64,000 nucleotides of DNA from Sphingomonas sp. Leaf357 (GTDB lineage Bacteria; Pseudomonadota; Alphaproteobacteria; Sphingomonadales; Sphingomonadaceae), in NCBI RefSeq assembly GCF_001423845.1, contig NZ_LMPM01000001.1:1-64000 (forward strand), in the 5' to 3' direction. Made by a program: the position numbers and the translations under genes. Positions 1 through 8,008 of this stretch are shown here, one piece after another. Numbering within the stretch: the first letter of the stretch is position 1; the number at the start of each line of letters is the position of its first letter. The notes under the pieces are model-generated. The model ran no database searches and had not been told where the DNA came from. It saw nothing but the letters and a program-made list of their open reading frames with translations.

Positions 1-52
1 TCAAACTCTCAAGTTTATGTCCGATATCATCGCGGTGGAATTCCACGATCAT
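1..52 (-). CDS. possible 5' end of a gene running off the left edge
   Basis: An ATG at 52-50 on the minus strand opens a frame of 17 codons (starting MIVEFHRDD) that is still open at the window edge. It overlaps the stop of a short upstream frame in the ATGA manner. The region is AT-richer (about 43 % GC over the first 60 bases, counted by eye) than most of the window. Product unknown; only the first residues are visible, so this is a weak call. Confidence 0.25.
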   Translation of the reverse strand, partial: MIVEFHRDDIGHKLESL

Positions 53-153
53 ACCAGCATCTCAAGGAGCCGCTCTGCACAATATCTTTCAGACGACCAT
101 CGCAGCACAAAGCCACAACGACCGTCCATTACGTATGGATACGTGAAGGACAT
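49..153 (-). CDS. possible 34-aa ORF
   Basis: A short frame starting MSFTYPYVMDGR and ending in TGA, which overlaps the ATG of the next leftward frame (ATGA). The coupling is the only argument that it is translated. No family is recognised, and it may be chance. Confidence 0.13.
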   Translation of the reverse strand: MSFTYPYVMDGRCGFVLRWSSERYCAERLLEMLV

Positions 154-489
154 ATGAGAACGACTTGGCTTTAACCGATCCGCCAGCGCCTTGAAAACGC
201 CGACAACCGGAGCCGCCGCCCACATGTCCCTTCATCTAATACCAACAATGTCAAAGAGCGCAAAAGACCGACGCCATACTGCACCCCTTTTTTAGTGGGG
301 CGGTTTGGCGCCAGGCTGATGGTGACCGCAGAAGCGAACCGTGTGGTCCGTCGCTGCGGTGACATCCCTCTACGGGCGGTGTTTGATTCGGTCAAACGCT
401 TTCTTGCACTTTTCCTACAATTTGCGTCGAAATCCGCAGAAATGCTGGGGTTTACACCTCCTCAACATCCTGTCGCTAGACCCCCGCGC

Positions 490-1977
490 ATGGTCGAGAC
501 AGCCGCAAATCCTGCGAATCAGCCCGTCGAATCGTTCGGGAACCAGATTCGGAATGCCGTGATCTGGCGTTCCGGCAGCCAGATCGTCGCTCAGCTCGTG
601 CAATGGGCCGCCACTTTCCTCGTGATTCGGATTCTCGACCCGCACGATTACGGCCTGTTCGCGATGACCGGGGTGATCCTGGTCTTCCTCAACATGCTGA
701 ACGGTTATGGCCTGGCCAGTGGACTGATCCAGCGCGCCGAAATCGGACGCCACGAGATCCGCCAGTTGTTCGGCATGCTGATCCTGTTGAACTTCAGCCT
801 GGGGGCGTTGCAATTCCTGCTCGCCCCGCTTGCCGCGGCCTATTACCGGCAGGACATCGTCGCACACCTGCTGCGCGTGCAGGCCCTGCTCTATCTGACG
901 ACGCCGTTCATCGCACTTCCTTACGCGTTGCTCAGCCGGGCGATGGATTTCCGCTTGCAGGCACGTGTCAACATCCTCGCCTCGATGGCCAGCGCCTGCA
1001 CCGCGCTGACCGGCGCGATGATGGGCCTCGGCGTCTGGACGCTGGTGCTCGCGCCGATGGTGCTGTTCACCGTTCGCGCGGTTGGCATGACGATCGCGGC
1101 GAAGTCCCTGGTGTGGCCGACCTTCGATTTTCGCGGCGCCGGCGATATCGCGCGTTTCGGCGGGGTGATGGCGGCAGGACAATTGTTCTGGTTTCTGCAA
1201 AGCCAGGCCGACGTGTTCATCGCCGGACGCCATTTCACGCCGCACATGCTGGGCATCTACACGACCAGTCTATTCCTGACGCAGATCTTCGTGAGCAAGT
1301 TCGTGCCGCCGCTCAACGAGGTCGCGTTCAGTGCCTATGCGCGTATGCAACATGATGCGGATGCGGTCGGCCGCGCGTTCGCGCGCAGCGTGCGCATCAT
1401 CATGGTCGCGGCCCTGCCCTTTTATTTCGGTTTGGCTGCTACCGCGGAGCCTCTTGTGCTGACGATGCTGGGCGACAAATGGCGCGAGGCGATTCCGGTC
1501 GTCCATCTGCTTGCGCTCGCAATGCCGTTCATGACGATCCAGGTGCTGTTGTCGCCGGCGTGCGATGCGCGGGGCCGGCCGGGTATCGGGGTGCGGAACG
1601 GGATGGTCGGCGCGGCGGTGATGGCGACGGCGTTCATGATCGGCGTGAATTACGGGCCGACCGGGCTAGCGCTCGCCTGGATCGCGGCATACCCGATCTA
1701 TCTCGGCATCAGCCTGTGGCGCTCGCTCGGCGTAATCGGCACGAACTTGCGAGCGTTGGGCGATGCGATCGCGCCGCCGCTGATGGCGGCGCTCGTCATG
1801 GCGACGATAGTGCGGCTGGTCGACAATCTGCTGCTGCCGCCACTACATCCGTTTGCACGGCTGGCGATTCTCATCGCAATTGGTGCCGCCAGCTATGGCG
1901 GCTGGCTGCTGCTGTTCGCCCGCCCGTTGATCCGCGAATTGATCGCGGTAGTGCGCAAGCGGCCGATCGAGGCCTGA
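490..1977 (+). CDS. polysaccharide flippase (Wzx-like, MOP superfamily)
   Basis: Predicted 495-aa inner-membrane protein with about 12-14 hydrophobic segments. The start of the first domain (IRNAVIWRSGSQIVAQLVQW, then a segment containing ILDPHDYGLFAM) is typical of oligosaccharide flippases that move lipid-linked repeat units to the periplasm during LPS or exopolysaccharide synthesis. Length fits the family (about 450-500 aa). I chose the ATG at 490; the frame is open further upstream but the residues there look non-coding. It stands alone on this strand and meets the CBS-domain gene tail to tail with a 4-nt gap. The low-GC DNA to its left suggests it closes a polysaccharide locus outside the window. 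The exact substrate cannot be read from the sequence. Confidence 0.82.
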   Translation: MVETAANPANQPVESFGNQIRNAVIWRSGSQIVAQLVQWAATFLVIRILDPHDYGLFAMTGVILVFLNMLNGYGLASGLIQRAEIGRHEIRQLFGMLILLNFSLGALQFLLAPLAAAYYRQDIVAHLLRVQALLYLTTPFIALPYALLSRAMDFRLQARVNILASMASACTALTGAMMGLGVWTLVLAPMVLFTVRAVGMTIAAKSLVWPTFDFRGAGDIARFGGVMAAGQLFWFLQSQADVFIAGRHFTPHMLGIYTTSLFLTQIFVSKFVPPLNEVAFSAYARMQHDADAVGRAFARSVRIIMVAALPFYFGLAATAEPLVLTMLGDKWREAIPVVHLLALAMPFMTIQVLLSPACDARGRPGIGVRNGMVGAAVMATAFMIGVNYGPTGLALAWIAAYPIYLGISLWRSLGVIGTNLRALGDAIAPPLMAALVMATIVRLVDNLLLPPLHPFARLAILIAIGAASYGGWLLLFARPLIRELIAVVRKRPIEA

Positions 1978-1981
1978 CCCG

Positions 1982-2410
1982 TTACGCCTGCTGGATGTAG
2001 CTGCGCATCGCTTCGGCATCCGCCTCGATCCGGTCGATGCGGTATTTGACCAGATCGCCGATCGAGACCAGCCCGACGACGACGCCGTCCTGCACCACCG
2101 GCAGATGACGGATGCGCCGCCGCGTCATCAGCGACAATGCGCCGATCGCCGCATCGCCGATATCGACCGTGATCGCCGGCGAGGTCATCACCGTGGCGAC
2201 CGTGGCATCGAGCGCAGACGGGCCATGCGCGTCGAGCGCGTGGATGACGTCGCGTTCGGAGAAGATGCCGATCACCTGCCCGCCGTCCATCACGGGAACG
2301 GCGCCTATTCTTTTGGTGGCCAGGAGTGTGACGGTGTCGCGGACGCTTTGGTCGGGGGATACCGATATGAGGTCGCGGCCCTTGCCGCCGAGGATCGTTG
2401 CGATCGTCAT
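1982..2410 (-). CDS. CBS domain-containing protein
   Basis: 142-aa soluble protein made of two CBS domains (about residues 8-62 and 77-130), with the recurring signatures GIFSERDV and GLVSIGDLVK. Tandem CBS pairs bind adenosyl nucleotides and act as energy sensors; stand-alone versions like this are common in alphaproteobacteria and their target is usually unknown. The ATG at 2410 is preceded by an AAGGAG ribosome binding site, which rules out the longer upstream frame. Convergent with the flippase; apparently monocistronic. Confidence 0.85.
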   Translation of the reverse strand: MTIATILGGKGRDLISVSPDQSVRDTVTLLATKRIGAVPVMDGGQVIGIFSERDVIHALDAHGPSALDATVATVMTSPAITVDIGDAAIGALSLMTRRRIRHLPVVQDGVVVGLVSIGDLVKYRIDRIEADAEAMRSYIQQA

Positions 2411-2476
2411 CGAGCCATCTCCTTGTGCCGCCCCGTTACCCAAGGATTCCACCTTTGCGGGCGAAAGCGCAAGCGT

Positions 2477-3988
2477 TCACGCGAAACGCGAGGTCATCCC
2501 GACCGCGCGGCGGCGACGCAGGCCAGCGCCGACCGCGCCGAAGCCCAGGATCATCATCGCCCAGCTCGCCGGTTCGGGCACGGCGGCCAGCGCGCTCAGC
2601 CGATAGATATCGCCGACCGTCTTGCTCAGGAGATAGAGTTCGCCGTTGCCATCGGTGCCAAGCCGCAGATCGACCCGGCCGCCGGCATAGGGATTGCCCT
2701 CCAGCAGAGCGAGCGTCGTATCCATGCCCTCGAAGCTCAATCCGAGTTCGTACAGAGTGGCCGGCGTCGTCCCGACCACCAGCGACGGATCGTAATAGAA
2801 GAGCCGCCCGGAGACGAGCTCCGACAGGACGACCATCCCGCTCAGTTCGGGGATCGCACTGCCGGTATAGGAGAAAGCGCCACTGATCGCGGCGAGATTG
2901 TACGCCCCACTGCGGAAGATCTCCTCATGATCGAACTGCGCGACGGGATCGACGAAGCTGCCGTCATTGGCCGGCGTATCGTACACGCGCCCGTCCCAGC
3001 TCGCCCCGCGCGCGAACGTGCCCTCGCGCAACGGCCAGCCGTAATTGCCCCCGGCGACTCCGACATTGACCTCCTCCAGCTGCGACTGGCCGATATCGGA
3101 GATCAGCATGCGGCCGGTCACCTTGTCCCAGCTGAAATGCTGCGGATTGCGCAGGCCCGAGGCCCAGACCTCGCCGAGCCCGCCCGGCGCGGCCTGGGGA
3201 TTGTCCGCCGGGATCGTATACGCCTCGCCCCCCGCCCCGATCGCCGGATCGATGCGCAGGATCTTGCCCAGCGGGCTGGCCGGATCCTGCGCATTGCCGT
3301 AGGGATCGCCGACCCCGCCGCCATCGCCGAACCCGATATAGAGCTTGCCGTAATCGGCCGATCCCGGCGCGGCGGCGGGATTGAAGGCGATCGTGCCCGC
3401 GCCGTGATCGCTGAGCGGTTGCGCGACGCGCAGTACCTCGCGCTGCGACACGATCGATGCGGTCGCCGCCATGGGATCGGCGACGCGGAATTCGTGGATG
3501 ACGTTATCGTGGTCGATGCCCGCACCCTTGCCCGACAGGGTGGCATTGCCGGACGGCGCACTCGTATCGACGGTATAGAATACGCCGTAGCCGGGTTTCT
3601 GGGGATCGCCGGCGAAGTTGGGATGCAAGGCGAACCCCATCAGCCCGGTTTGCGAGGTGTTGCTGGCGTTGCTGAAGCCGGCGACCGAATTCCGGATATC
3701 GAACCACGTCTGCGGCGTACCGCCGGCCGCGCCGACGACGCTGATCAGGCCGCGCGTATCGTTGACGAACAGGCGGCCGGAACTGTCCGCCACGGGCTGG
3801 AGCGATTGGATACGGGTATAATAGCCGTCGTCGACCGGATTGAGGCTCGGCTGCGCCTGCCCGAAGAAGCTGAGCCCGACCTTGAGGCCCGGCGCGATCG
3901 GCGCGGGTACGGGATTGATGACCTCGGCCGCCTGCACGGTCATCGGGACCACGGCCATGGCCAATATCAGGCTGCAATATTTGAACAT
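2477..3988 (-). CDS. secreted PQQ-dependent sugar dehydrogenase (glucose/sorbosone dehydrogenase family) with PEP-CTERM anchor
   Basis: 503 aa. Residues 1-20 form a Sec signal peptide (MFKYCSLILAMAVVPMTVQA). The body is a beta-propeller of the GSDH/soluble glucose dehydrogenase family, with family-like stretches such as DHGAGTIAFNP and the calcium-binding-like FGDGGGVGDPYGN. The C-terminus carries a PEP-CTERM signal: PEPASWAM, a hydrophobic segment, then RRRR, as used in exosortase-linked surface sorting. Expected role is oxidation of a sugar or sugar-like substrate outside the cytoplasmic membrane with PQQ; the real substrate is unknown. The frame is open for about 180 codons upstream of 3988, but that part reads through a palindromic repeat and has no signal peptide, so I start at 3988. 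Confidence 0.8.
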   Translation of the reverse strand: MFKYCSLILAMAVVPMTVQAAEVINPVPAPIAPGLKVGLSFFGQAQPSLNPVDDGYYTRIQSLQPVADSSGRLFVNDTRGLISVVGAAGGTPQTWFDIRNSVAGFSNASNTSQTGLMGFALHPNFAGDPQKPGYGVFYTVDTSAPSGNATLSGKGAGIDHDNVIHEFRVADPMAATASIVSQREVLRVAQPLSDHGAGTIAFNPAAAPGSADYGKLYIGFGDGGGVGDPYGNAQDPASPLGKILRIDPAIGAGGEAYTIPADNPQAAPGGLGEVWASGLRNPQHFSWDKVTGRMLISDIGQSQLEEVNVGVAGGNYGWPLREGTFARGASWDGRVYDTPANDGSFVDPVAQFDHEEIFRSGAYNLAAISGAFSYTGSAIPELSGMVVLSELVSGRLFYYDPSLVVGTTPATLYELGLSFEGMDTTLALLEGNPYAGGRVDLRLGTDGNGELYLLSKTVGDIYRLSALAAVPEPASWAMMILGFGAVGAGLRRRRAVGMTSRFA

Positions 3989-4382
3989 GACGCCCCCCAG
4001 CGAGTCGATTCCGAGTCCGTTAGGATCGATAGCGAAGTTGCTGTCAATCGGACTCAAATGTCCGACCGCCCCGGGATCGGACACATCATCGGTTGCGTAA
4101 TCAACTTTTCCGATGGAGTGCCAGATCGATGCACAAGGATGCGGTGATATTCTTCGATCGATTGGCGGGGCACCATTATTCTTCGCCCTCACCCCTCTCA
4201 TGAGTTCGAACATCGGAGATCGGGGGTCCGTCGAGTCTCGCCAGCTCCGGTCCAGGTCAGCAACACTTGCCGCATAGTCCGGAGCGTGCGGAACATGCCG
4301 ATAGCGCCACCCCGGGAAACGCCGGAGCTGCTGCCGGACGACGGTCGCGCAGAACGCCGAACCTATTCCATCTGCCCCGAGG

Positions 4383-4467
4383 CCGTCGCAGGGCTGCCCT
4401 TCTTCGTGCCGGTGCGAGTGGCGCGCGACGAAAGGACAGTGCTTCGACAGGCTCAGCACGGACGGGA
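4383..4467. repeat. palindromic repeat family A, copy 1 (degenerate)
   Basis: The right arm (GCTTCGACAGGCTCAGCACG) is well preserved. The left arm is eroded but shares the internal GTCGCAGGGCTGCC...TTCTTCG part with the copy at 19974-20072. Intergenic, about 200 bp downstream of the DUF4167 stop. Confidence 0.65.
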
Positions 4468-4603
4468 TGGGCGACACGGATTCAGCATCCAAGATCAGGG
4501 TATCGTCCGGCGATGCGCGACGTACCATCGATCTCAGCAATTGGACCCCGGTCGTCGCCGGGAAAAGCGTACCGGTCGATCCTCGAAGGCATCGCCATCG
4601 AAC

Positions 4604-4637
4604 GAAAAAGGGTTCCGAACCACCGGCCCGGAACCCC
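4604..4637 (-). terminator. rho-independent terminator of the DUF4167 gene
   Basis: Read on the minus strand: GGGTTCCG stem, 11-nt loop, CGGAACCC, then TTTTTCG. It sits 28 nt past the stop codon of the DUF4167 gene, the expected place for an intrinsic terminator. Confidence 0.8.
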
Positions 4638-4664
4638 CTTATTCATCCTCACGTCCGATCCGCC

Positions 4665-5759
4665 TCAGCTGGCGGTCGAGGCTTCGCTCGCCGGCGGGCG
4701 ACCGCGACGGCGGCGGGGCTTCTCTTCCGGCTCGTCGCCCGTGACGTCGTTGGCGGGCGTGCCGTCGGTGCTGGCCGGGCTCACCGCCGAGATCGTCAGC
4801 GAGGGCGGCAAGGTGGCGGAATCGAAGGCCACCGGCGCTTCGGCGACGGGTTCGCGGCGTGGGCGGCCACGGCGGCGCGGGGCCTCCTGCGGCTGTTCGT
4901 CGACGACGGGTGCCGTCACCTCGGGAGCTGCGACCTGCGGAGCAGGTGCGCGGTCCTCGGTCTGATAGCGCTCGCTGCGGCTGGGGCGGTTTTCAGCGTT
5001 GCGGCCTTCGCCACGCGATTCATTACCGCGCGCTTCGGTGATCCGGCCATCATTGCCGCGGGCTTCATTGCCGCGGGCTTCGTTGCCACGATTGTCGCTG
5101 CGATTGCCGCGATCTTCGCGCACATAGCGCTCGCCTTCGATGCCGTAGCTGTTGCCGTCGTTCGCGGTCACGGTGCGACGCGGACGATCGTCATTCTGCT
5201 GGCCGCGATTGGGACGATCGCCGCGATCGTTCGCCTGGCGATCCTGCCGGTCCTGCTGCTGGTTGCCGTTGGTCTGCTGACGATCGCCATCCTGCTGACG
5301 GTCACCATTCTGCTGACGGTCGGCATTCTGTTGCCGGTCGGCATTCTGTTGCCGGTCGCCCTGGTAATTCTGGTTGCCGTTCTGCTGACCATTCTGACGC
5401 GATTGTTCGGCGACGATCGGCGCGCCGTCGTCGTCATATTCGGTCTCGTCGTCCTGGAAGGTGTTCGCGCCGCCCTGCTGTGGCGGACGATTGTTCTCCT
5501 CGAAGCGCGAACGCGTTTCGGCCAGAACGCGGAAATAATGGTCTGCGAACTGCAGATAATATTCGGTGTTGACTCGGTCGCCGGACATCTGGGCGTCGCG
5601 GGCGAGCGCCTTGTACTTCTCGAGCAATTGGGCGGCGTTGCCGCGCGAACGGTTGTCGATGCGGTTGCCGTTGTCGCGCGCACCCGAATTACCTTGCGGG
5701 CGCTGTTGCTGCCCGCCGCGACCGCGACGGCGGCCGGCCTGACGATTGTTGTTGATCAA
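4665..5759 (-). CDS. DUF4167 domain protein, long disordered tail, TTG start
   Basis: 364 aa. The N-terminus (INNNRQAGRRRGRGGQQQ) and the helical part containing LLEKYKALARDAQMSGDR (about residues 45-85) match the alphaproteobacterial DUF4167 family. The rest is low complexity: Gln/Asn/Asp/Arg-rich, with five tandem hexapeptides of the type xDRQQx (DNA repeat at 5274-5363), then ARGNE-like repeats and RRGRPRR motifs. The start is TTG at 5759-5757; no ATG lies near the conserved N-terminus. The gene follows prmC in the same direction after about 250 nt and ends at a good terminator. The Arg-rich, disordered make-up suggests nucleic-acid or ribosome association, but that is inference; the family's function is not established to my knowledge. 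Confidence 0.85.
   Translation of the reverse strand: MINNNRQAGRRRGRGGQQQRPQGNSGARDNGNRIDNRSRGNAAQLLEKYKALARDAQMSGDRVNTEYYLQFADHYFRVLAETRSRFEENNRPPQQGGANTFQDDETEYDDDGAPIVAEQSRQNGQQNGNQNYQGDRQQNADRQQNADRQQNGDRQQDGDRQQTNGNQQQDRQDRQANDRGDRPNRGQQNDDRPRRTVTANDGNSYGIEGERYVREDRGNRSDNRGNEARGNEARGNDGRITEARGNESRGEGRNAENRPSRSERYQTEDRAPAPQVAAPEVTAPVVDEQPQEAPRRRGRPRREPVAEAPVAFDSATLPPSLTISAVSPASTDGTPANDVTGDEPEEKPRRRRGRPPASEASTAS
5274..5363 (-). repeat. 18-bp tandem repeat, five copies, inside the DUF4167 gene
   Basis: Five consecutive 18-bp units (plus-strand form CTGCTGACGGTCACCATT and variants), each coding a hexapeptide of the type GDRQQN or ADRQQN. The unit is a multiple of three, so copy-number changes would keep the frame. 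Confidence 0.85.
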
Positions 5760-5822
5760 CTGTATCTATCCCTGTCCGTAGTAACCAACCGTGCTCCGCA
5801 ACGATGTGGATTCACTGCTCCA

Positions 5823-5859
5823 AGGCCCGTGTTCGCCGAAAGATCGGCGGAACGGGCCT
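5823..5859. other. long hairpin between prmC and the DUF4167 gene
   Basis: AGGCCCGT pairs with ACGGGCCT, and the stem continues inward with TTCGCCGA against TCGGCGGA (one wobble), closing on a 4-nt loop. It lies about 65-100 nt upstream of the DUF4167 start. There is no T-run on either side, so it is more likely a 5'-leader structure or REP-like hairpin than a terminator. Confidence 0.45.
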
Positions 5860-6006
5860 GCCACGATCGCCGGACGACAGCGACTTCATGACTTGGAGGT
5901 GGGCAACTGCCCGTTTTCAACCGCTTATGATGAAAACGTATGCCCCTGCAGGTTCAATAGCGGGTGGCGCGGCAATCTCCAAGCGGAATGTTGCGTCGAA
6001 TTCCCG

Positions 6007-6942
6007 TCACGTTGCGATCAGCGCGCGCGGCCGCCCGCCAAGGTCGTGGGCGAGCGCGACGGCGAAGCCCTGCGCCTCCAGCAGATCGGTGACGGCGCTG
6101 GTCTGGCTATGGCCGATCTCCAGCACCGCCGCGCCGCCGGGGGCGAGCAACGGCGGGAGTTGCGGCGCGATGCGGCGATAGTCTTCGAGGCCGTCCGCCC
6201 CGGCGAACAGGGCGGTGCCGGGTTCGTGCGCGCGGACCTCGTCAGGCAGGTCTTCCGCCGTCCCGATATAGGGTGGGTTGCAGAGGATCAGGTCGAACCG
6301 GCCCGTCAGACCTTCCGCCCAATCGCCGGAGACGAAGCGTGCCCGGCCCGCCATGCCGAGATCGGTGGCGTTGCGGCGGGCAAAATCGAGCGCGGTCCGC
6401 GACGCGTCCACGCCGAGGCCGGTCGCCTCGGGCCATTCGGCCAGCGCGGCGAGCAGCAGGGTGCCGGGGCCGGTGCCGAGATCGAGGATCGTCCTTGGCG
6501 CGGCGCGCGCGAAATGGGCGACGGCCGCCTCGATCAGCGTCTCGCTGTCCGGGCGCGGGATGAGCGTGCCGGGGCCGACGCGGAGGTCGATCGTCCAGAA
6601 CGCGCGGGTGCCGGTGATATAGGCGACCGGCTCGTGCGTCAGGCGGCGCGCGACGAGGGGGGCGAAATCGGCCGGGGTCGGGGCGTCGAGCTGACCCAGG
6701 AGAAGCGTTTCCCGAGCAATGCCGAGCGCGTGGGCCATGAGCAGTTCGGCGTCGAGGCGGGGGGTTTCGGTCACCGGTGCGAGTTGGGTGGCGGCGTTGG
6801 CGAGGGCTATTCTTATTCTTAGCCCCTCCCCTTCAGGGGAGGGGTTGGGGGTGGGGGATGTCTCACCGAGACCGGTATTGCTGGACTGCCCCACCCCAAC
6901 CCCTCCCCTGAAGGGGAGGGGCTTTTCGGGTAGCTCAGTCAT
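6007..6942 (-). CDS. prmC: peptide chain release factor N5-glutamine methyltransferase, with repeat-encoded N-terminal extension
   Basis: Methylates the glutamine of the GGQ motif of RF1/RF2 using SAM. 311 aa: the HemK-type N-terminal helical domain begins about residue 42, the SAM motif LDLGTGPG is at about 153-160, and the substrate-binding NPPY is at 222-225. The ATG (6942-6940) overlaps the stop of prfA, as expected for translational coupling. Residues about 2-41 ([14 protein letters not shown]...NPSPEGEG) are encoded by a perfect-frame palindromic repeat (6821-6923), not by normal prmC sequence. No ATG, GTG or TTG suitable as an alternative start is seen between the repeat and the conserved domain. 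The enzyme core looks intact. Confidence 0.93.
   Translation of the reverse strand: MTELPEKPLPFRGGVGVGQSSNTGLGETSPTPNPSPEGEGLRIRIALANAATQLAPVTETPRLDAELLMAHALGIARETLLLGQLDAPTPADFAPLVARRLTHEPVAYITGTRAFWTIDLRVGPGTLIPRPDSETLIEAAVAHFARAAPRTILDLGTGPGTLLLAALAEWPEATGLGVDASRTALDFARRNATDLGMAGRARFVSGDWAEGLTGRFDLILCNPPYIGTAEDLPDEVRAHEPGTALFAGADGLEDYRRIAPQLPPLLAPGGAAVLEIGHSQTSAVTDLLEAQGFAVALAHDLGGRPRALIAT
6821..6923. repeat. palindromic repeat (family F) in frame within prmC
   Basis: Two near-perfect inverted arms of about 35 bp (AGCCCCTCCCCTTCAGGGGA outward), differing by one base, around a 33-bp centre. Each arm is itself a small palindrome. The element lies inside the first 41 codons of prmC and keeps the frame open. 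Confidence 0.9.
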
Positions 6943-8008
6943 TCAGCGTCGCCAGCCGCTCCGCCTCGTCCTCGGCGATCAGAGCACCGATCAGGTCGCC
7001 CATCTCGCCTTCCAGGATCTCCGGCAGGCGGTGCAGCGTCAGGTTGATGCGGTGATCGGTCACGCGGCCTTGCGGGTAATTGTAGGTGCGGATGCGCTCG
7101 GAGCGATCGCCGCTGCCGACCATCGACTTGCGCGCGCCGGCACGTTCCTGATGTAGCCGCTCGCGTTCCGCCTCGTACAGGCGCGTGCGCAGGACCTTCA
7201 GCGCCTTGGCCTTGTTCTTGTGCTGTGATTTCTCGTCCTGCTGGATCACCGTCAGCCCGGTCGGGATGTGCACGATGCGCACCGCGCTGTCGGTGGTGTT
7301 GACCGACTGGCCGCCGGGGCCGGACGAGCGATACACGTCGATACGCAGATCCTTGTCCTCGATCCTGACGTCGACTTCTTCCGCCTCGGGCAGCACCGCG
7401 ACGGTGGCGGCGGAGGTGTGGATGCGGCCCTGCGTCTCGGTGGCGGGCACGCGCTGCACGCGGTGGACGCCGGCCTCGAACTTCAGCCGCGCGAACACGC
7501 CCTGCCCGGTTATGCTGGCGACGACCTCCTTGTAGCCGCCGGCTTCCGAACTGCTGGCGGAGATCAGTTCGACGCGCCAGCCCTGGCTCTCGGCGAAGCG
7601 CTGATACATGCGCAACAGATCGCCGACGAACAACGCCGCCTCGTCGCCGCCGGTGCCGGGGCGGATCTCCAGCATCGCGGCGCGCTCGTCGGCGGCGTCG
7701 CGCGGCAGCAGCGCGAGCGCGAGGGCGCGTTCGGCCTGCGGCAGCGTATCCTGGATCACCGCAATCTCCTCGCGCGCCATCGTGCGGATCTCGGGATCGT
7801 CGTCGGCGTCCATGCCGGCGAGCACATGTAGCTCCGCGCGCAGCCGCCGCACCTCGGCCGCCGCGCGCGCGACGGGTTCCAGCTCGGCATATTCCTTCGA
7901 CACCGCGACGAAGCGGTCGGAGGGCAGATCGCCGGTCGCCATCTGCGCCTGCAACTCATCCCGCCGCGCCTCGATCTGCGCGATCCGTTCGGGGGAGATG
8001 GTGGTCAT
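6935..8008 (-). CDS. prfA: peptide chain release factor 1
   Basis: 357 aa, normal RF1 length. It recognises UAG/UAA and triggers release of the finished peptide. The codon-reading tripeptide PAT is at 188-190 and the catalytic GGQ at 232-234 ([13 protein letters not shown]). Its ATG overlaps the hisS stop by one base (TAATG), and its own TGA lies within the start of prmC, so hisS, prfA and prmC form a tight cluster. The partner that methylates its GGQ is the next gene. Confidence 0.97.
   Translation of the reverse strand: MTTISPERIAQIEARRDELQAQMATGDLPSDRFVAVSKEYAELEPVARAAAEVRRLRAELHVLAGMDADDDPEIRTMAREEIAVIQDTLPQAERALALALLPRDAADERAAMLEIRPGTGGDEAALFVGDLLRMYQRFAESQGWRVELISASSSEAGGYKEVVASITGQGVFARLKFEAGVHRVQRVPATETQGRIHTSAATVAVLPEAEEVDVRIEDKDLRIDVYRSSGPGGQSVNTTDSAVRIVHIPTGLTVIQQDEKSQHKNKAKALKVLRTRLYEAERERLHQERAGARKSMVGSGDRSERIRTYNYPQGRVTDHRINLTLHRLPEILEGEMGDLIGALIAEDEAERLATLND

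Larger units (their letters stand above)
1..489. other. AT-richer leading region without a clear gene
   Basis: Apart from the two weak minus-strand frames near the edge, this stretch shows no convincing coding region. A rightward frame is open from 295 in line with the flippase, but its translation before position 490 does not resemble a flippase N-terminus. The lower GC suggests the margin of an acquired or surface-polysaccharide region lying to the left. No tRNA or integrase signal was seen. Confidence 0.5.
3989..4664. other. 676-bp intergenic region with repeat and terminator
   Basis: Lies between the sugar dehydrogenase start and the DUF4167 stop. It holds one degenerate copy of palindromic repeat family A (about 4383-4467) and the terminator of the DUF4167 gene (4604-4637). 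Several open frames cross it, but none has protein-like composition or a recognisable domain. The part next to 3988 should contain the dehydrogenase promoter; I see no convincing -35/-10 pair. Confidence 0.5.

Noticed and set aside
171..395. 74-codon minus-strand frame upstream of the flippase
   Set aside because: No ribosome binding site, no recognisable pattern, Arg/Ser-rich translation.
2105..4147. 680-codon plus-strand open frame opposite the sugar dehydrogenase
   Set aside because: The minus-strand reading has a signal peptide, family motifs and a PEP-CTERM tail; the plus-strand translation is low-complexity Arg/Asp-rich.
3989..4540. N-terminal extension of the sugar dehydrogenase frame
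   Set aside because: Would place the signal peptide internally and reads through a repeat; the ATG at 3988 starts a proper signal peptide.
5274..5363. Short regular repeats that could suggest a CRISPR array
   Set aside because: Units are contiguous without spacers and code for hexapeptides within the DUF4167 gene.
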